Positions 1 to 7,869 of a stretch of DNA of 20,205 nt are shown here, piece after piece (the first letter of the stretch is position 1; each line of letters starts with the position of its first letter). The position numbers were made by a program, and so were the translations under genes. This DNA comes from Prevotellaceae bacterium UBA1075 (GTDB lineage Bacteria > Bacteroidota > Bacteroidia > Bacteroidales > Bacteroidaceae). The notes under the pieces were generated by a model. The model was given only the letters and a program-made list of their open reading frames with translations, was not told the origin of the DNA and searched no databases. Location of the stretch: NCBI GenBank assembly GCA_002316015.1, contig DCCS01000011.1, positions 1-20,205 on the forward strand, written 5' to 3'.

Positions 1-2
1 TG

Positions 3-98
3 AGGTTCTACAACTGCGGACGCACGACCGAGCCCAGCGCGGACGCGCAGGGACAAGCCCAGGACGGCACACCGCTGTGGAGCGGGGGGGACAGATAG
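3..98 (+). CDS. C-terminal end of an unidentified protein (5' end outside window)
   Basis: Reading in frame from base 3 gives 31 residues ending in DGTPLWSGGDR and a TAG stop at 96-98. G/C fills most third codon positions, as in the surrounding genes, and the other two plus frames show less of this bias, so I take this as the real coding tail. No domain can be recognised in so short a piece. It converges on the minus-strand exporter/BSP operon. No U-tract terminator follows it; the only structure downstream is the 18-bp palindrome at 123-140. The call rests on composition alone and could be wrong. Confidence 0.42.
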   Translation, partial: RFYNCGRTTEPSADAQGQAQDGTPLWSGGDR

Positions 99-122
99 CC
101 AGGATTCCCCAGACGCCCTCCC

Positions 123-140
123 CCCGCACGGCCGTGCGGG
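123..140. repeat. 18-bp perfect palindrome
   Basis: The sequence CCCGCACGG is followed immediately by its exact reverse complement CCGTGCGGG. It lies between the two convergent transcription units. No T-run follows on either strand, so it is not a classical terminator. It could be a protein-binding site or a simple 3' end stabiliser. Confidence 0.6.
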
Positions 141-169
141 CATGGCAGGACGGATGGCCATAGAGACAG

Positions 170-214
170 AAAAAAACGCGGCGCGCTGCATGTCCTTATG
201 CAGTGCGCCGCGTT
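170..214 (-). terminator. Rho-independent terminator of the exporter/BSP operon
   Basis: Read on the minus strand, a 17-bp stem (bases 198-214 pairing with 175-191, one G-T wobble) closes a 6-base loop and is followed by seven T residues (complement of 170-176). It lies about 120 bases beyond the stop codon of the secreted protease-like gene. The upstream arm overlaps the most diverged copy of the 22-bp tandem repeat. Confidence 0.9.
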
Positions 215-310
215 GGCCGATGCAGCCGCATGCGTTGGCCATCGCAGCCGCATGCGTTGGCCATCACAGCCGCATGCGTTGGCCATCACAGCCGCATGCG
301 TTGGCCATCG
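201..310. repeat. 22-bp tandem repeat, four near-identical copies plus one diverged copy
   Basis: Units start at 223, 245, 267 and 289 and are 22 bases long. They differ only at the last base (g/a/a/g), and a partial fifth unit (cag) follows at 311. A diverged unit occupies 201-222. Each unit contains the palindromes CGCATGCG and TGGCCA. The array lies entirely between the stop codon of the BSP-family gene and its terminator, so it would be transcribed in the 3' untranslated region. There are no spacers, so it is not a CRISPR array. Confidence 0.93.
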
Positions 311-332
311 CAGATTCTACCCATGGGCAAGG

Positions 333-1151
333 TCACTTCACATCGCCAATGGCCTTCTGGTACTCCTGCCACAAAGCCTCCACACCATTCCGGGGCTTGT
401 CACCCAGCACATGGCGCATGGCAGCATCCCACGACCAGGTGTCCAGTTCGGCTGCCGAGCGGTTGAACTTGCGCAGGAAGTCCTTGTCCTTGTTCTGCTG
501 GATCCACCACAGGAAGTAGCCTGCCACACGATAGCCCTTTCGCCAGGTGTCGGCCTTGGGGCGGTCCTTGCTGTGGAAGTCCTGCTCAAAGCAGCCACAG
601 GCCAGGCGCACGGCATCGGCCATGCCCTCGATGAAACACCAGTATTCTCCCCCATCGCCATACGAGCCACAGTTCTTGGGCTCAAGCTGATAGGCATGCG
701 TGAGCTCGTGGTAGAGCACGCCACGGGTCTCGTAGTCCAGCCGCATGGTGTCCTGGCCAGCGAAACTCCGCTCTATCCAGCGCGTGCTGTAGCGTATGCC
801 CACATGGTCGCCGCTGCCATACTTCTCGCTCACCCCGTCATAGTCCTTGAGCGTGTAGAAGATGCGCTCCAGCCTGGGCACGTGGGGATCCTTGGGCCCC
901 CAATACAGCGTCTGCAGCACACGGCGCGCATTCTCCTGGATGTAGGCAATGGGATTGGGGATGATGCGGTGATAGATGCCCGAGCCTTCGCTCTGAGGAC
1001 TCTCGTCGCGGAAGATGACCTCGCCGGGATTATACTTCTGCCACTTCTTCTCCACCTTTACAGGCTCGTGATACTTGTTGTGCGCCAGTTGTGCGTGTGC
1101 GCACAGGCTGGCAGTCATGGCCAGCATGGCCAGCAGGATGTTTCTCTTCAT
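333..1151 (-). CDS. Secreted basic secretory protein (BSP) family protein, putative zinc metallopeptidase
   Basis: This 272-residue protein begins with a clear signal peptide (MKRNILLAMLAMTASLCAHA, cleavage before Q21), so it is exported to the periplasm or beyond. The centre holds YHELTHAYQ with HExxH at residues 148-152, followed by WCFIEGMADAVR at 171-182. That spacing and the second acidic motif are those of the 'peptidase of plants and bacteria' (BSP) family, in which the histidines are taken to bind zinc. Proteolysis has not been shown for most family members, so the substrate is unknown. Its start lies 32 bases after the stop of the ThrE-type exporter, with no promoter signature between, so the two are probably co-transcribed. 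A strong terminator follows at 170-214. Confidence 0.88.
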   Translation of the reverse strand: MKRNILLAMLAMTASLCAHAQLAHNKYHEPVKVEKKWQKYNPGEVIFRDESPQSEGSGIYHRIIPNPIAYIQENARRVLQTLYWGPKDPHVPRLERIFYTLKDYDGVSEKYGSGDHVGIRYSTRWIERSFAGQDTMRLDYETRGVLYHELTHAYQLEPKNCGSYGDGGEYWCFIEGMADAVRLACGCFEQDFHSKDRPKADTWRKGYRVAGYFLWWIQQNKDKDFLRKFNRSAAELDTWSWDAAMRHVLGDKPRNGVEALWQEYQKAIGDVK

Positions 1152-1183
1152 CGATAGGTTCTTATATGGTTAACATGAATGGC

Positions 1184-2602
1184 TTAGGACAGCACCGAGA
1201 GGTCGGCCATGTCACCGCTCTTGCGCCTGCGCTCCAGCAGTGCCTCACGCATCTTGCGCTGGCGGTGTGTCTCATTGAGGCGGCGCACGAAGATGTTGGG
1301 GATGGCCACGCCAAGGGCGATGCACAGGATGACCAGCGATGCCTGGATGGCATTGTTCATGGCCACCGTCACCTCGCCCACCACACCGTGCATGTCAATG
1401 AAGGCAAAGAGGGCACGGTACATCAGCACACCGGGGATCATGGGTATCACGCTGGGTATGGTGATACACTGGTGGGGAGTGTGGAACCAGTGGCGCGCCT
1501 GCACGGCTATGATGCTCACCAGTGCCGAGCCAGCCAGCGAGCCCATCACAAGCCCCAGGTCAAGTCCAGCATTGCCACTGCTGGAGCCCAGGTTGACAAA
1601 GTTGCGGGTACACACAGCCAGTACGCCCCCCACGGCCACCACAGGCAGAAGCCGCCTCTGCACATTGAATATCATGCTGAAGCCCATGGCCGAGATGGCT
1701 GCGGCCACGGCATACTCCCAGTACTCATGATGAGGTGTGAGGGAAAGAGTGCGCACAAAGTTGTCGATGCCACATACACGGATGGCCAGCGCGATGCCAA
1801 AGGACATGGCCAGCACCACGATGAGCGTGCTGAGGGCGCGCGTGATGCCGGTGTCGATGTGCCCGTCGAGCATGTCGCTCACAAAGTTGATGAGGGGCAC
1901 GCCAGGCACGATAAACAAGGCACAGGCCAGGAAGGGATGCCAGGGGGTACTGGACAGACCAGTGAAGGTGCCCAGCCAGGCCAGCAGGGTACTCACAAAG
2001 GCGACACAGCCGATGGCTATGCTGCGGTTGGCTTCCATCGAGACAAGCACCTGGCGCAAGCGCAGGCTCAGGATAGCCGCAATGGAGCAGAGCAGGAAAG
2101 CCATCCAGTCACAGCCAAACTGGATACAGAACCCGCCGCAAGCCAGTCCGCCCCCAATGGCCACCTGCCAGGGCGTGTAGTTGCGCGAGCGGTTGCGAAT
2201 GTGCGTGAGGGCACGCTCATACTGGTCCAGCGAATAGTCCTCACTGATGGCACGCCAGCCCAGGCGGCTCACCTCGGAAATGGCAGCGAGGTCGATGCCG
2301 TGATGCGCGCAGCTGCGAAACTTGGTGAAGGAGTGGGTGGCATCGCTATAGTTGACCTGCAGCACTTCGTAGTTGATGACCATGTGCAGGTAATTGGCAT
2401 CCAGCCCCAGCCACACGGCCACACGCCGCATGTTCCTCAGCACCCGCGTGGTGTCGGCGCCACTCTCCATCAGCAGACAACCCGTCTGCAGCAGCAGGTC
2501 GAGCCTGCGCATCAGTGTCTCCCTCATCTCCTTGGCCATCAGTTGCCTTGCCTCATGGTCATTGCAAGCCCTGCTTTCAGGCTTGCTTCCCTCTGTCTCC
2601 AT
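1184..2602 (-). CDS. Threonine/serine exporter family protein (ThrE type)
   Basis: This 472-residue integral membrane protein has a soluble N-terminal part (about 1-150) followed by two blocks of hydrophobic segments. The first (about 155-290) contains the region VPGVPLINFVSDMLDGH, characteristic of the ThrE/DUF1212 domain. The second (about 305-440), with IPMIPGVLMYRALFAF, matches the DUF3815/ThrE_2 half. Both halves in one chain is the fused arrangement of Corynebacterium ThrE, which exports threonine and serine; Bacteroidetes substrates are untested. I start at the ATG at 2602 rather than the TTG immediately before it. A good Bacteroidetes promoter lies about 100 bases upstream. It is the first gene of a two-gene unit with the BSP-family gene. 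Confidence 0.88.
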   Translation of the reverse strand: METEGSKPESRACNDHEARQLMAKEMRETLMRRLDLLLQTGCLLMESGADTTRVLRNMRRVAVWLGLDANYLHMVINYEVLQVNYSDATHSFTKFRSCAHHGIDLAAISEVSRLGWRAISEDYSLDQYERALTHIRNRSRNYTPWQVAIGGGLACGGFCIQFGCDWMAFLLCSIAAILSLRLRQVLVSMEANRSIAIGCVAFVSTLLAWLGTFTGLSSTPWHPFLACALFIVPGVPLINFVSDMLDGHIDTGITRALSTLIVVLAMSFGIALAIRVCGIDNFVRTLSLTPHHEYWEYAVAAAISAMGFSMIFNVQRRLLPVVAVGGVLAVCTRNFVNLGSSSGNAGLDLGLVMGSLAGSALVSIIAVQARHWFHTPHQCITIPSVIPMIPGVLMYRALFAFIDMHGVVGEVTVAMNNAIQASLVILCIALGVAIPNIFVRRLNETHRQRKMREALLERRRKSGDMADLSVLS

Positions 2603-2707
2603 CAACTATGCGTTATTTTGTACAACCTTTATCAGTTATTCGGGCGAGGGGAAACCGCCATTCCCCTGCGCGAGGCACTGGCATGGAAGGCTTCCTCTTT
2701 TGGGGTG

Positions 2708-2738
2708 CAAAGATACGCAGTCCCGCGTCCACAAGCAA
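2708..2738 (-). promoter_or_regulatory. Bacteroidetes-type promoter of the exporter operon
   Basis: On the minus strand TTG (2738-2736) is followed after 20 bases by TATCTTTG (2715-2708), a perfect match to the TTG-N19/21-TAnnTTTG consensus of Bacteroidetes. Transcription would begin near 2702, giving a leader of about 100 bases. Confidence 0.8.
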
Positions 2739-2908
2739 GCAAAAGAGGGGGGGATAAGCGAGAGGGATAGCATTTTTCCCCACCTGCAAGTTCTCTCCCC
2801 GCACACGCAGGCAGAAAACAGCCAGCCAAACGGCCACAAGGCACCTCCAGAAATGTTAAAACCACGTTAACGGATGCCCACATGCCTGAACTTTGGCACA
2901 GAATCCTG

Positions 2909-2916
2909 TACTTTTG
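2909..2916 (+). promoter_or_regulatory. -7 element of the rubredoxin promoter
   Basis: TACTTTTG matches TAnnTTTG and is 40 bases before the rubredoxin ATG, giving a leader of about 35 bases. The -33 region at the expected distance is poor (CTG near 2886-2888), while a TTTGG at 2892-2896 is too close to serve. Confidence 0.6.
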
Positions 2917-2956
2917 CATAAACTGATAAATATTCACCGAGTTAAAATCAATCATT

Positions 2957-3118
2957 ATGCAAAAGTATGTATGCGATGTATGCGGATGGGTGTATGACCC
3001 CGCAGAAGGAGTGCCCGAAGCGGGCATTGAGCCGGGAACTCCATTCGAGAACCTTCCCGATGACTTCGAATGCCCGATGTGCGGGGTAGGCAAAGACCAG
3101 TTCTCGCCCGTCGAGTAA
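2957..3118 (+). CDS. Rubredoxin
   Basis: This 53-residue protein is an almost textbook rubredoxin. It begins MQKYVCDVCGWVYDPAEG and carries the two knuckles CDVCG (Cys6, Cys9) and CPMCG (Cys39, Cys42), which hold one Fe(SCys)4 centre. It works as a soluble one-electron carrier; in anaerobes this is commonly to peroxide- or superoxide-reducing enzymes, though no such partner is encoded in this window. The length is full for the family and only one sensible ATG exists. It is monocistronic: its own -7 element precedes it and a hairpin terminator follows 32 bases after the stop. Confidence 0.97.
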   Translation: MQKYVCDVCGWVYDPAEGVPEAGIEPGTPFENLPDDFECPMCGVGKDQFSPVE

Positions 3119-3149
3119 GCGCGGGCACCCCCATCAACACCCTACAGCA

Positions 3150-3197
3150 GATTGCCCCGGGAGGAAATCGGCATATCCTTCCGGGGAATCGCTTTTT
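3150..3197 (+). terminator. Rho-independent terminator of rubredoxin
   Basis: An 11-bp stem (3155-3165 with 3176-3186, one G-T wobble) extends by four more pairs (3150-3153 with 3187-3190) after a single bulged G. It is followed by GCTTTTT. The T-run ends before the promoter of the sugar permease. Confidence 0.82.
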
Positions 3198-3210
3198 CGG
3201 TATGGTTTTG

Positions 3211-3242
3211 TTGTCCATGTCGGGAAAACGCACTTACTTTAC
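3211..3242 (+). promoter_or_regulatory. Probable promoter of the permease-mutarotase pair
   Basis: TTG at 3211-3213 and TACTTTAC at 3235-3242 are separated by 21 bases. The -7 element differs from TAnnTTTG only at its last base pairs (AC for G). It would give a leader of about 65 bases. Confidence 0.5.
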
Positions 3243-3312
3243 ACCATGCTTTGTGTCCCGGACTCAAGGACAACAGGCAAACAGGCGCGGAACAACCGGC
3301 AACACAACCCGA

Positions 3313-4500
3313 ATGAAGCAGAAGAATTCCCTTTTCCAGGCCAATGGCACCAGTTATGCGGTGCCCTTCGCACTCATCGCCTCCCTGTTTTTCCTGTGGG
3401 GATTTGCCCATGGTATCCTAGAGGTGCTGAACCCGCATTTCCAGCAGAGTTTCAACATATCCAAGACGATGGCCGCCCTGGTGCAGGCGGCGGTCTATGG
3501 CGGCTACTTCCTCATGGCACTGCCGGCCGGCCACATCGTGCGCAAGTGGGGCTACAGGCGCGGTGTGCTCACGGGGCTCATGCTGTACGGGGTGGGCGCG
3601 CTGCTCTTCATCCCAGGCTCCTGGCTGGAGTCGTTCCCCTTCTACGTGTTCTCGCTCTTCGTCATCGGGTGCGGCCTCACCTGCCTGGAGACCAGTGCCA
3701 ACCCATACGCCACCGTCCTTGGCCCGCCCGACTCCGCCGAAAGGCGAATCAACCTGGCGCAGGCTCTCAATGGCGTGGGCTGGATAGTGGGCCCCCTGGC
3801 CGGTGGCGCATTGCTCTTCTCGGGCGGGAGTATCGCTCTCCCCTATGCCATAGTGGGCATGGTGGTACTGTGCGCGATGGTGTTGTTCAGCCGTTTCCGC
3901 CTGCCCGAAGTGCAGGATGCCGACAGCGGGGATGCCAGCCATGAGAAGAACGCACACGGGCTGTGGAGCATCGCCTTTGTGGCAGGAATGGCGGCCCTGT
4001 TCCTATATGTGGCCGCACAGACTGGTGTCAACAGCTTCTTCATCAACTATATGACAGAGACTTCCCCCATCTCGCCCGCCCAGGCTTCACGCTGGCTGGG
4101 TTTTGGAGGCATGGGACTCTTTGTGGCAGGACGCGTGCTGGGCAGCTGGCTTATGGGCTACATCCAGCCGCGCCATATGCTGATGGGATGTGCGGCAACA
4201 GCCTCGGTGGCCACTCTGCTGCTGGTGCGCGGGGGCAGTTGCGTCGCCCTGCCGGCCTTCCTGGCCATCTATCTGTGCGAGAGCATCATGTTCCCCACCA
4301 TATTCTCACTCGCCTTGCGTTCCAGCAACGGGCACACCAAGAGGGCTTCCTCGCTGCTCATCATGACCATCGTGGGAGGAGCCGTTGCGCCCGTGCTCAT
4401 GGGCAGGATTGCGGACAAGACGGGAAGCATGGCACTGGCATTCACGGTGCCACTGGTGTGCTATATATATATAATGTTATACAGCATCGGCAAAAGATGA
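3313..4500 (+). CDS. FucP-type MFS sugar permease
   Basis: This 395-residue protein has about 12 hydrophobic helices and looks like an inner-membrane proton symporter for L-fucose or a related sugar. Family marks are FLWGFAHGILEVLNPHFQQ at 27-45, CLETSANPYATVLGP at 124-138 followed by the INLAQALN segment, and FPTIFSLALR near the C-terminus. Glu126 corresponds to the essential Glu135 of E. coli FucP. The position of its Asp46 appears to be Glu37 here. The open frame extends upstream, but that part overlaps rubredoxin and its terminator, so I start at ATG 3313. The TGA overlaps the ATG of the mutarotase gene (ATGA), suggesting coupled translation. Exact sugar is not determinable; fucose, rhamnose or a hexose are possible. 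Confidence 0.88.
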   Translation: MKQKNSLFQANGTSYAVPFALIASLFFLWGFAHGILEVLNPHFQQSFNISKTMAALVQAAVYGGYFLMALPAGHIVRKWGYRRGVLTGLMLYGVGALLFIPGSWLESFPFYVFSLFVIGCGLTCLETSANPYATVLGPPDSAERRINLAQALNGVGWIVGPLAGGALLFSGGSIALPYAIVGMVVLCAMVLFSRFRLPEVQDADSGDASHEKNAHGLWSIAFVAGMAALFLYVAAQTGVNSFFINYMTETSPISPAQASRWLGFGGMGLFVAGRVLGSWLMGYIQPRHMLMGCAATASVATLLLVRGGSCVALPAFLAIYLCESIMFPTIFSLALRSSNGHTKRASSLLIMTIVGGAVAPVLMGRIADKTGSMALAFTVPLVCYIYIMLYSIGKR

Positions 4501-4874
4501 AAAACGGATACGTGCAAAAGGGTCACAGCGGGAACGCTCGCCGTTGGGTACAGACTATGGACCTGAAGAGCGACCCCGCCCTGATAGCCGAATACCGCAG
4601 GCGTCACAGCCAGGGGGAGATATGGCCGGAGATACTGCAAGGCATACGCGACTGCGGACTCTACGACATGGAGATTTACATCCTGGGCACACGTCTGGTG
4701 ATGATATGCGAGGGCCCCGAGGACCTCGACTGGGACGAGGCCATGCGCAAGATGGCCGCAGGGCCGCGCCAGGCCGAGTGGGAGGCATTCATGAGCACGT
4801 TCCAGCAATGTGCCAAGGACGAGCGCAGCGACGAGAAATGGCACATGATGGAGCGCATGTTCCAGGTGTATTAG
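4497..4874 (+). CDS. L-rhamnose/L-fucose mutarotase family protein (RhaM-like, DUF718)
   Basis: This 125-residue protein matches the RhaM family of small cytoplasmic alpha/beta enzymes that interconvert the alpha and beta anomers of deoxy-sugars so that the next enzyme receives the right form. The family segment EYRRRHSQGEIWPEIL (32-47) contains His37, equivalent to the catalytic His22 of E. coli RhaM. Further matches are the YDMEIYILGTRLVM strand and the C-terminal tail ending in MFQVY. I start at the ATG overlapping the permease stop. A later start (Met21) would remove the first family strand. Pairing with a FucP-type permease suggests sugar uptake followed by anomer conversion. No kinase, isomerase or aldolase is present in the window. 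Confidence 0.85.
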   Translation: MKNGYVQKGHSGNARRWVQTMDLKSDPALIAEYRRRHSQGEIWPEILQGIRDCGLYDMEIYILGTRLVMICEGPEDLDWDEAMRKMAAGPRQAEWEAFMSTFQQCAKDERSDEKWHMMERMFQVY

Positions 4875-4992
4875 GGATGCCTATACGATGGCGGCGGTTC
4901 GGACGGAAGGTTTGTGAGGCAATGGTAGCAACCACGCAACAGCATGAACCATTAGCCCACAAAAAGCATAATCAAGATACTGCAAAGAAGCA

Positions 4993-7869
4993 ATGGAGGA
5001 CTGCATACAGATAAAGGGCGCGAGGGTCAACAACCTGAAGAACATCAGCCTGGAGATTCCGCGCCACAAACTGATAGTGGTGACGGGGCTGAGCGGCAGC
5101 GGAAAGAGTTCGCTGGCCTTTGACACCCTGTACGCCGAGGGGCAAAGGCGCTATGTGGAGAGCCTGAGTGCCTACGCCCGCCAGTTCCTGGGGCGGATGA
5201 ACAAGCCCGAGTGTGACTACATCAAGGGCATTCCACCCGCCATCGCCATCGAGCAAAAGGTAACCACACACAACCCCCGAAGCACCGTGGGCACCAGCAC
5301 CGAGATATATGAGTACCTGAGGTTGCTGTATGCGCGCGTGGGCAAGACCTTCAGCCCCGTGAGCGGCCAGGAGGTCAAGCGGCACACCACCGAGGATGTG
5401 GTGCGCTGCGCGGCCTGCCACGCCGAGGGCACCAGGTTCCTGGTACTGTGCCCCATCCACCTGCCAGAAGGCAGAACGCTGGAGCAGCAACTCGACATCT
5501 ACCGCCAGAGCGGATTTGCGCGACTGGATTACGAGGGCGAGACATACAGGATAGAGGACTTCGACTGCAAGCAGGCCGATGTGGGGAAACTGTCCCTGGT
5601 GATAGACCGTCTGGCCGTGAGCCGCGACAAGGATGCCGTGTCACGGCTCACCGACTCGGCCGAGACGGCCTTCTACGAGGGAGGGGGCGAGATGATGCTG
5701 CGCTTCATCCCCGACGGAGACACGCACTCGTTCAGCACACGGTTCGAGGCCGACGGCATCACCTTCGAGGAACCTTCCGACAGCATGTTCTCCTTCAACT
5801 CGCCCGCAGGCGCATGCCCCGAGTGTGAGGGGTTCGGGAAGATCATAGGCATAGACGAGCACCTGGTCATCCCCAACAGCGCACTGAGCGTGTATGACGG
5901 GGCGGTAATGTGCTGGCGGGGCGAGAAGATGAGCGAGTGGAAGGACTGGTTCATACGCTTCAACTCAGAGAGGGGCTTCCCCGTATTCAAGCCCTATTAT
6001 GAGCTCACGCAGGAGGAGAAGGACTGGCTGTGGCATGGCATCCCCTCGGGAATAGGGAAGAGGGACATGAGGAGCGAGCGGCTGGGGGGCAAGGACGCGC
6101 CTGTGCCCGCCCACTGGAAGATATGCCCCGAGGAGCGCGAGTGGGGGCTGCTCAGCATCGACGCCTTCTTTGAGATGCTGCGCCAGGGGCAGTACAAGAT
6201 ACAGAACCGTGTGATGCTGGCACGATACCGGGGCAAGACGGTGTGCCCCAAATGCCATGGCACGCGCCTCAAGCCCGAGGCCAACTATGTGAAAGTGGGC
6301 GGGCGCAGCATCACCGAATTGGTGGACATGCCCGTGGGGACGCTCAAGGAATGGGTGGACAACCTCACACTCACTCCCGAAGAACTGGGAGTGGCGCAGC
6401 GCATACTCACCGAGATACGCCAGCGACTACAGTTCCTCATGGACGTGGGACTGGAATACCTGACGCTCAACCGTCCGTCCAACTCACTCTCGGGCGGAGA
6501 GAGCCAGCGCATCAACCTGGCCACATCGCTGGGAAGCAGCCTGGTGGGAAGCCTGTACATACTGGACGAACCCAGCATAGGACTGCACAGCCGCGACACG
6601 GACAAACTCATCAAGGTGCTCAAGCAGCTGCGTGACCTGGGCAACACGGTGATTGTGGTGGAGCATGACGAGGAGATCATGCGTGCCGCCGACTGGCTCA
6701 TCGACATCGGCCCCGAGGCCGGACGGCTGGGAGGAGAGATTATGTACAACGGCCCAGCGCAGCCACTGCCCCAGGATTATCAGGGTGTCACAAGCCACAC
6801 GCTGGACTATCTGACCGGGCGTGAGCAGATACCCGTGCCCCCGAGCCGCCGACCTTGGAACTCGTATGTGGAGATAAGGGGGGCAAGGGCCAACAACCTG
6901 AAGGGAATCGACGTGCGCTTCCCCCTGAACGTGATGACCTGCGTGACAGGAGTGAGCGGAAGCGGAAAGAGCACGCTGGTGCGTGACATCCTGTACTGCG
7001 CGCTCAAGCGTCACCTCGACGAGGCAGCCGACCGGCCCGGCGAGTACACCTCGCTGGAGGGTGACTTGCAGATGGTGAAGGCGGTGGAGTTTATCGACCA
7101 GAACCCCATAGGCAAGAGCTCACGCTCCAATCCCGTGACATATGTGAAGGCCTGGGACGAGATACGCCGCCTGTTTGCGGCACAGCCCCTGGCCAAGCAG
7201 ATGGGCTACACGGCTGGATGCTTCAGTTTCAACACCGAGGGCGGACGCTGCGAGGAGTGCAAGGGCGAGGGCACAGTGACCGTGGAGATGCAGTTCATGG
7301 CCGACCTGGTGCTGCCCTGCGAGAGTTGCCACGGCAAGCGGTTCAAGCAGGACATCCTGGAGGTCACGTTCCACGGCAAGAATGTGTATGACGTGCTCGA
7401 CATGACCATCAACCAGGCCATAGAGTTCTTCACCGGGCACGAGCAGCCGCGCATCGCCAGCCTCCTGCGCCCCCTGCAGGACGTGGGACTGGGCTACATC
7501 AAACTGGGACAGTCATCCTCGACCCTGTCAGGCGGCGAAAACCAGCGCGTGAAACTGGCCTACTACCTGGGCATGGAGAAGCACCAGCCCACGGTGTTCA
7601 TCTTCGACGAGCCCACCACCGGACTTCACTTCCACGACATACGCCGCCTGCTGGATGCCTTCGACGCACTCATCCAGCGCGGCCACACGCTCATCATCAT
7701 CGAGCACAACCTGGATGTCATCAAGTGTGCCGACCACGTGATTGACCTGGGGCCCGAGGGTGGCGCACGCGGAGGCCAACTCCTGTGCTGCGGCAAGCCC
7801 GAAGAGGTGGCCCGGTGCCGGGAGAGTTACACGGCACGCTTCCTGAGGGAGAAGCTGGGCATGGAATAG
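4993..7869 (+). CDS. uvrA: UvrA, excinuclease ABC subunit A
   Basis: This 958-residue ATPase is the damage-recognition subunit of nucleotide excision repair and loads UvrB at lesions. It has two ABC modules. The first has Walker A GLSGSGKSS (32-40), signature LSGGESQR (from 499) and Walker B LYILDEPSIGLH. The second has Walker A GVSGSGKST (653-661), signature LSGGENQR (from 845) and Walker B VFIFDEPTTGLH. Both zinc modules are complete: Cys275, Cys278, Cys418, Cys421, and Cys753, Cys756, Cys776, Cys779. Length is normal. The insert at about 145-230 differs from that of E. coli UvrA. Bacteroidetes often carry more than one uvrA, so this could be a paralogue. No clear TAnnTTTG was found in the 118 bases before it. 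Confidence 0.95.
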   Translation: MEDCIQIKGARVNNLKNISLEIPRHKLIVVTGLSGSGKSSLAFDTLYAEGQRRYVESLSAYARQFLGRMNKPECDYIKGIPPAIAIEQKVTTHNPRSTVGTSTEIYEYLRLLYARVGKTFSPVSGQEVKRHTTEDVVRCAACHAEGTRFLVLCPIHLPEGRTLEQQLDIYRQSGFARLDYEGETYRIEDFDCKQADVGKLSLVIDRLAVSRDKDAVSRLTDSAETAFYEGGGEMMLRFIPDGDTHSFSTRFEADGITFEEPSDSMFSFNSPAGACPECEGFGKIIGIDEHLVIPNSALSVYDGAVMCWRGEKMSEWKDWFIRFNSERGFPVFKPYYELTQEEKDWLWHGIPSGIGKRDMRSERLGGKDAPVPAHWKICPEEREWGLLSIDAFFEMLRQGQYKIQNRVMLARYRGKTVCPKCHGTRLKPEANYVKVGGRSITELVDMPVGTLKEWVDNLTLTPEELGVAQRILTEIRQRLQFLMDVGLEYLTLNRPSNSLSGGESQRINLATSLGSSLVGSLYILDEPSIGLHSRDTDKLIKVLKQLRDLGNTVIVVEHDEEIMRAADWLIDIGPEAGRLGGEIMYNGPAQPLPQDYQGVTSHTLDYLTGREQIPVPPSRRPWNSYVEIRGARANNLKGIDVRFPLNVMTCVTGVSGSGKSTLVRDILYCALKRHLDEAADRPGEYTSLEGDLQMVKAVEFIDQNPIGKSSRSNPVTYVKAWDEIRRLFAAQPLAKQMGYTAGCFSFNTEGGRCEECKGEGTVTVEMQFMADLVLPCESCHGKRFKQDILEVTFHGKNVYDVLDMTINQAIEFFTGHEQPRIASLLRPLQDVGLGYIKLGQSSSTLSGGENQRVKLAYYLGMEKHQPTVFIFDEPTTGLHFHDIRRLLDAFDALIQRGHTLIIIEHNLDVIKCADHVIDLGPEGGARGGQLLCCGKPEEVARCRESYTARFLREKLGME

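Larger units (their letters stand above)
2603..2956. other. Divergent intergenic region between exporter and rubredoxin genes
   Basis: These 354 bases separate two divergent genes and carry one promoter for each (2708-2738 minus, 2909-2916 plus). A run of seven G lies near 2748-2754, and the palindrome CGTTAACG near 2867. Open frames crossing it are extensions of shadow frames and show no recognisable protein. Confidence 0.7.

Noticed and set aside
201..313. Short CRISPR array
   Set aside because: The units are directly adjacent without spacers, only 22 bp long, and no cas genes are nearby.
198..1157. 319-residue plus-strand frame reading through the 22-bp repeats
   Set aside because: It is antisense to the BSP-family gene. 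The repeated CVGH/RMRWPSQPHA peptides are only translations of the DNA repeat.
2748..2754. Run of seven G as a phase-variation tract
   Set aside because: It lies upstream of the exporter promoter and outside any gene, and it does not fall in the spacing between promoter elements.
1091..2770. 559-residue plus-strand open frame opposite the exporter gene
   Set aside because: It is antisense to a recognised membrane protein, is rich in His/Gln/Gly with no domain, and follows from G/C-biased third positions of the real gene.
3070..3312. 81-codon N-terminal extension of the sugar permease
   Set aside because: It overlaps the end of rubredoxin, its terminator and the promoter, and adds nothing seen in FucP-type proteins.
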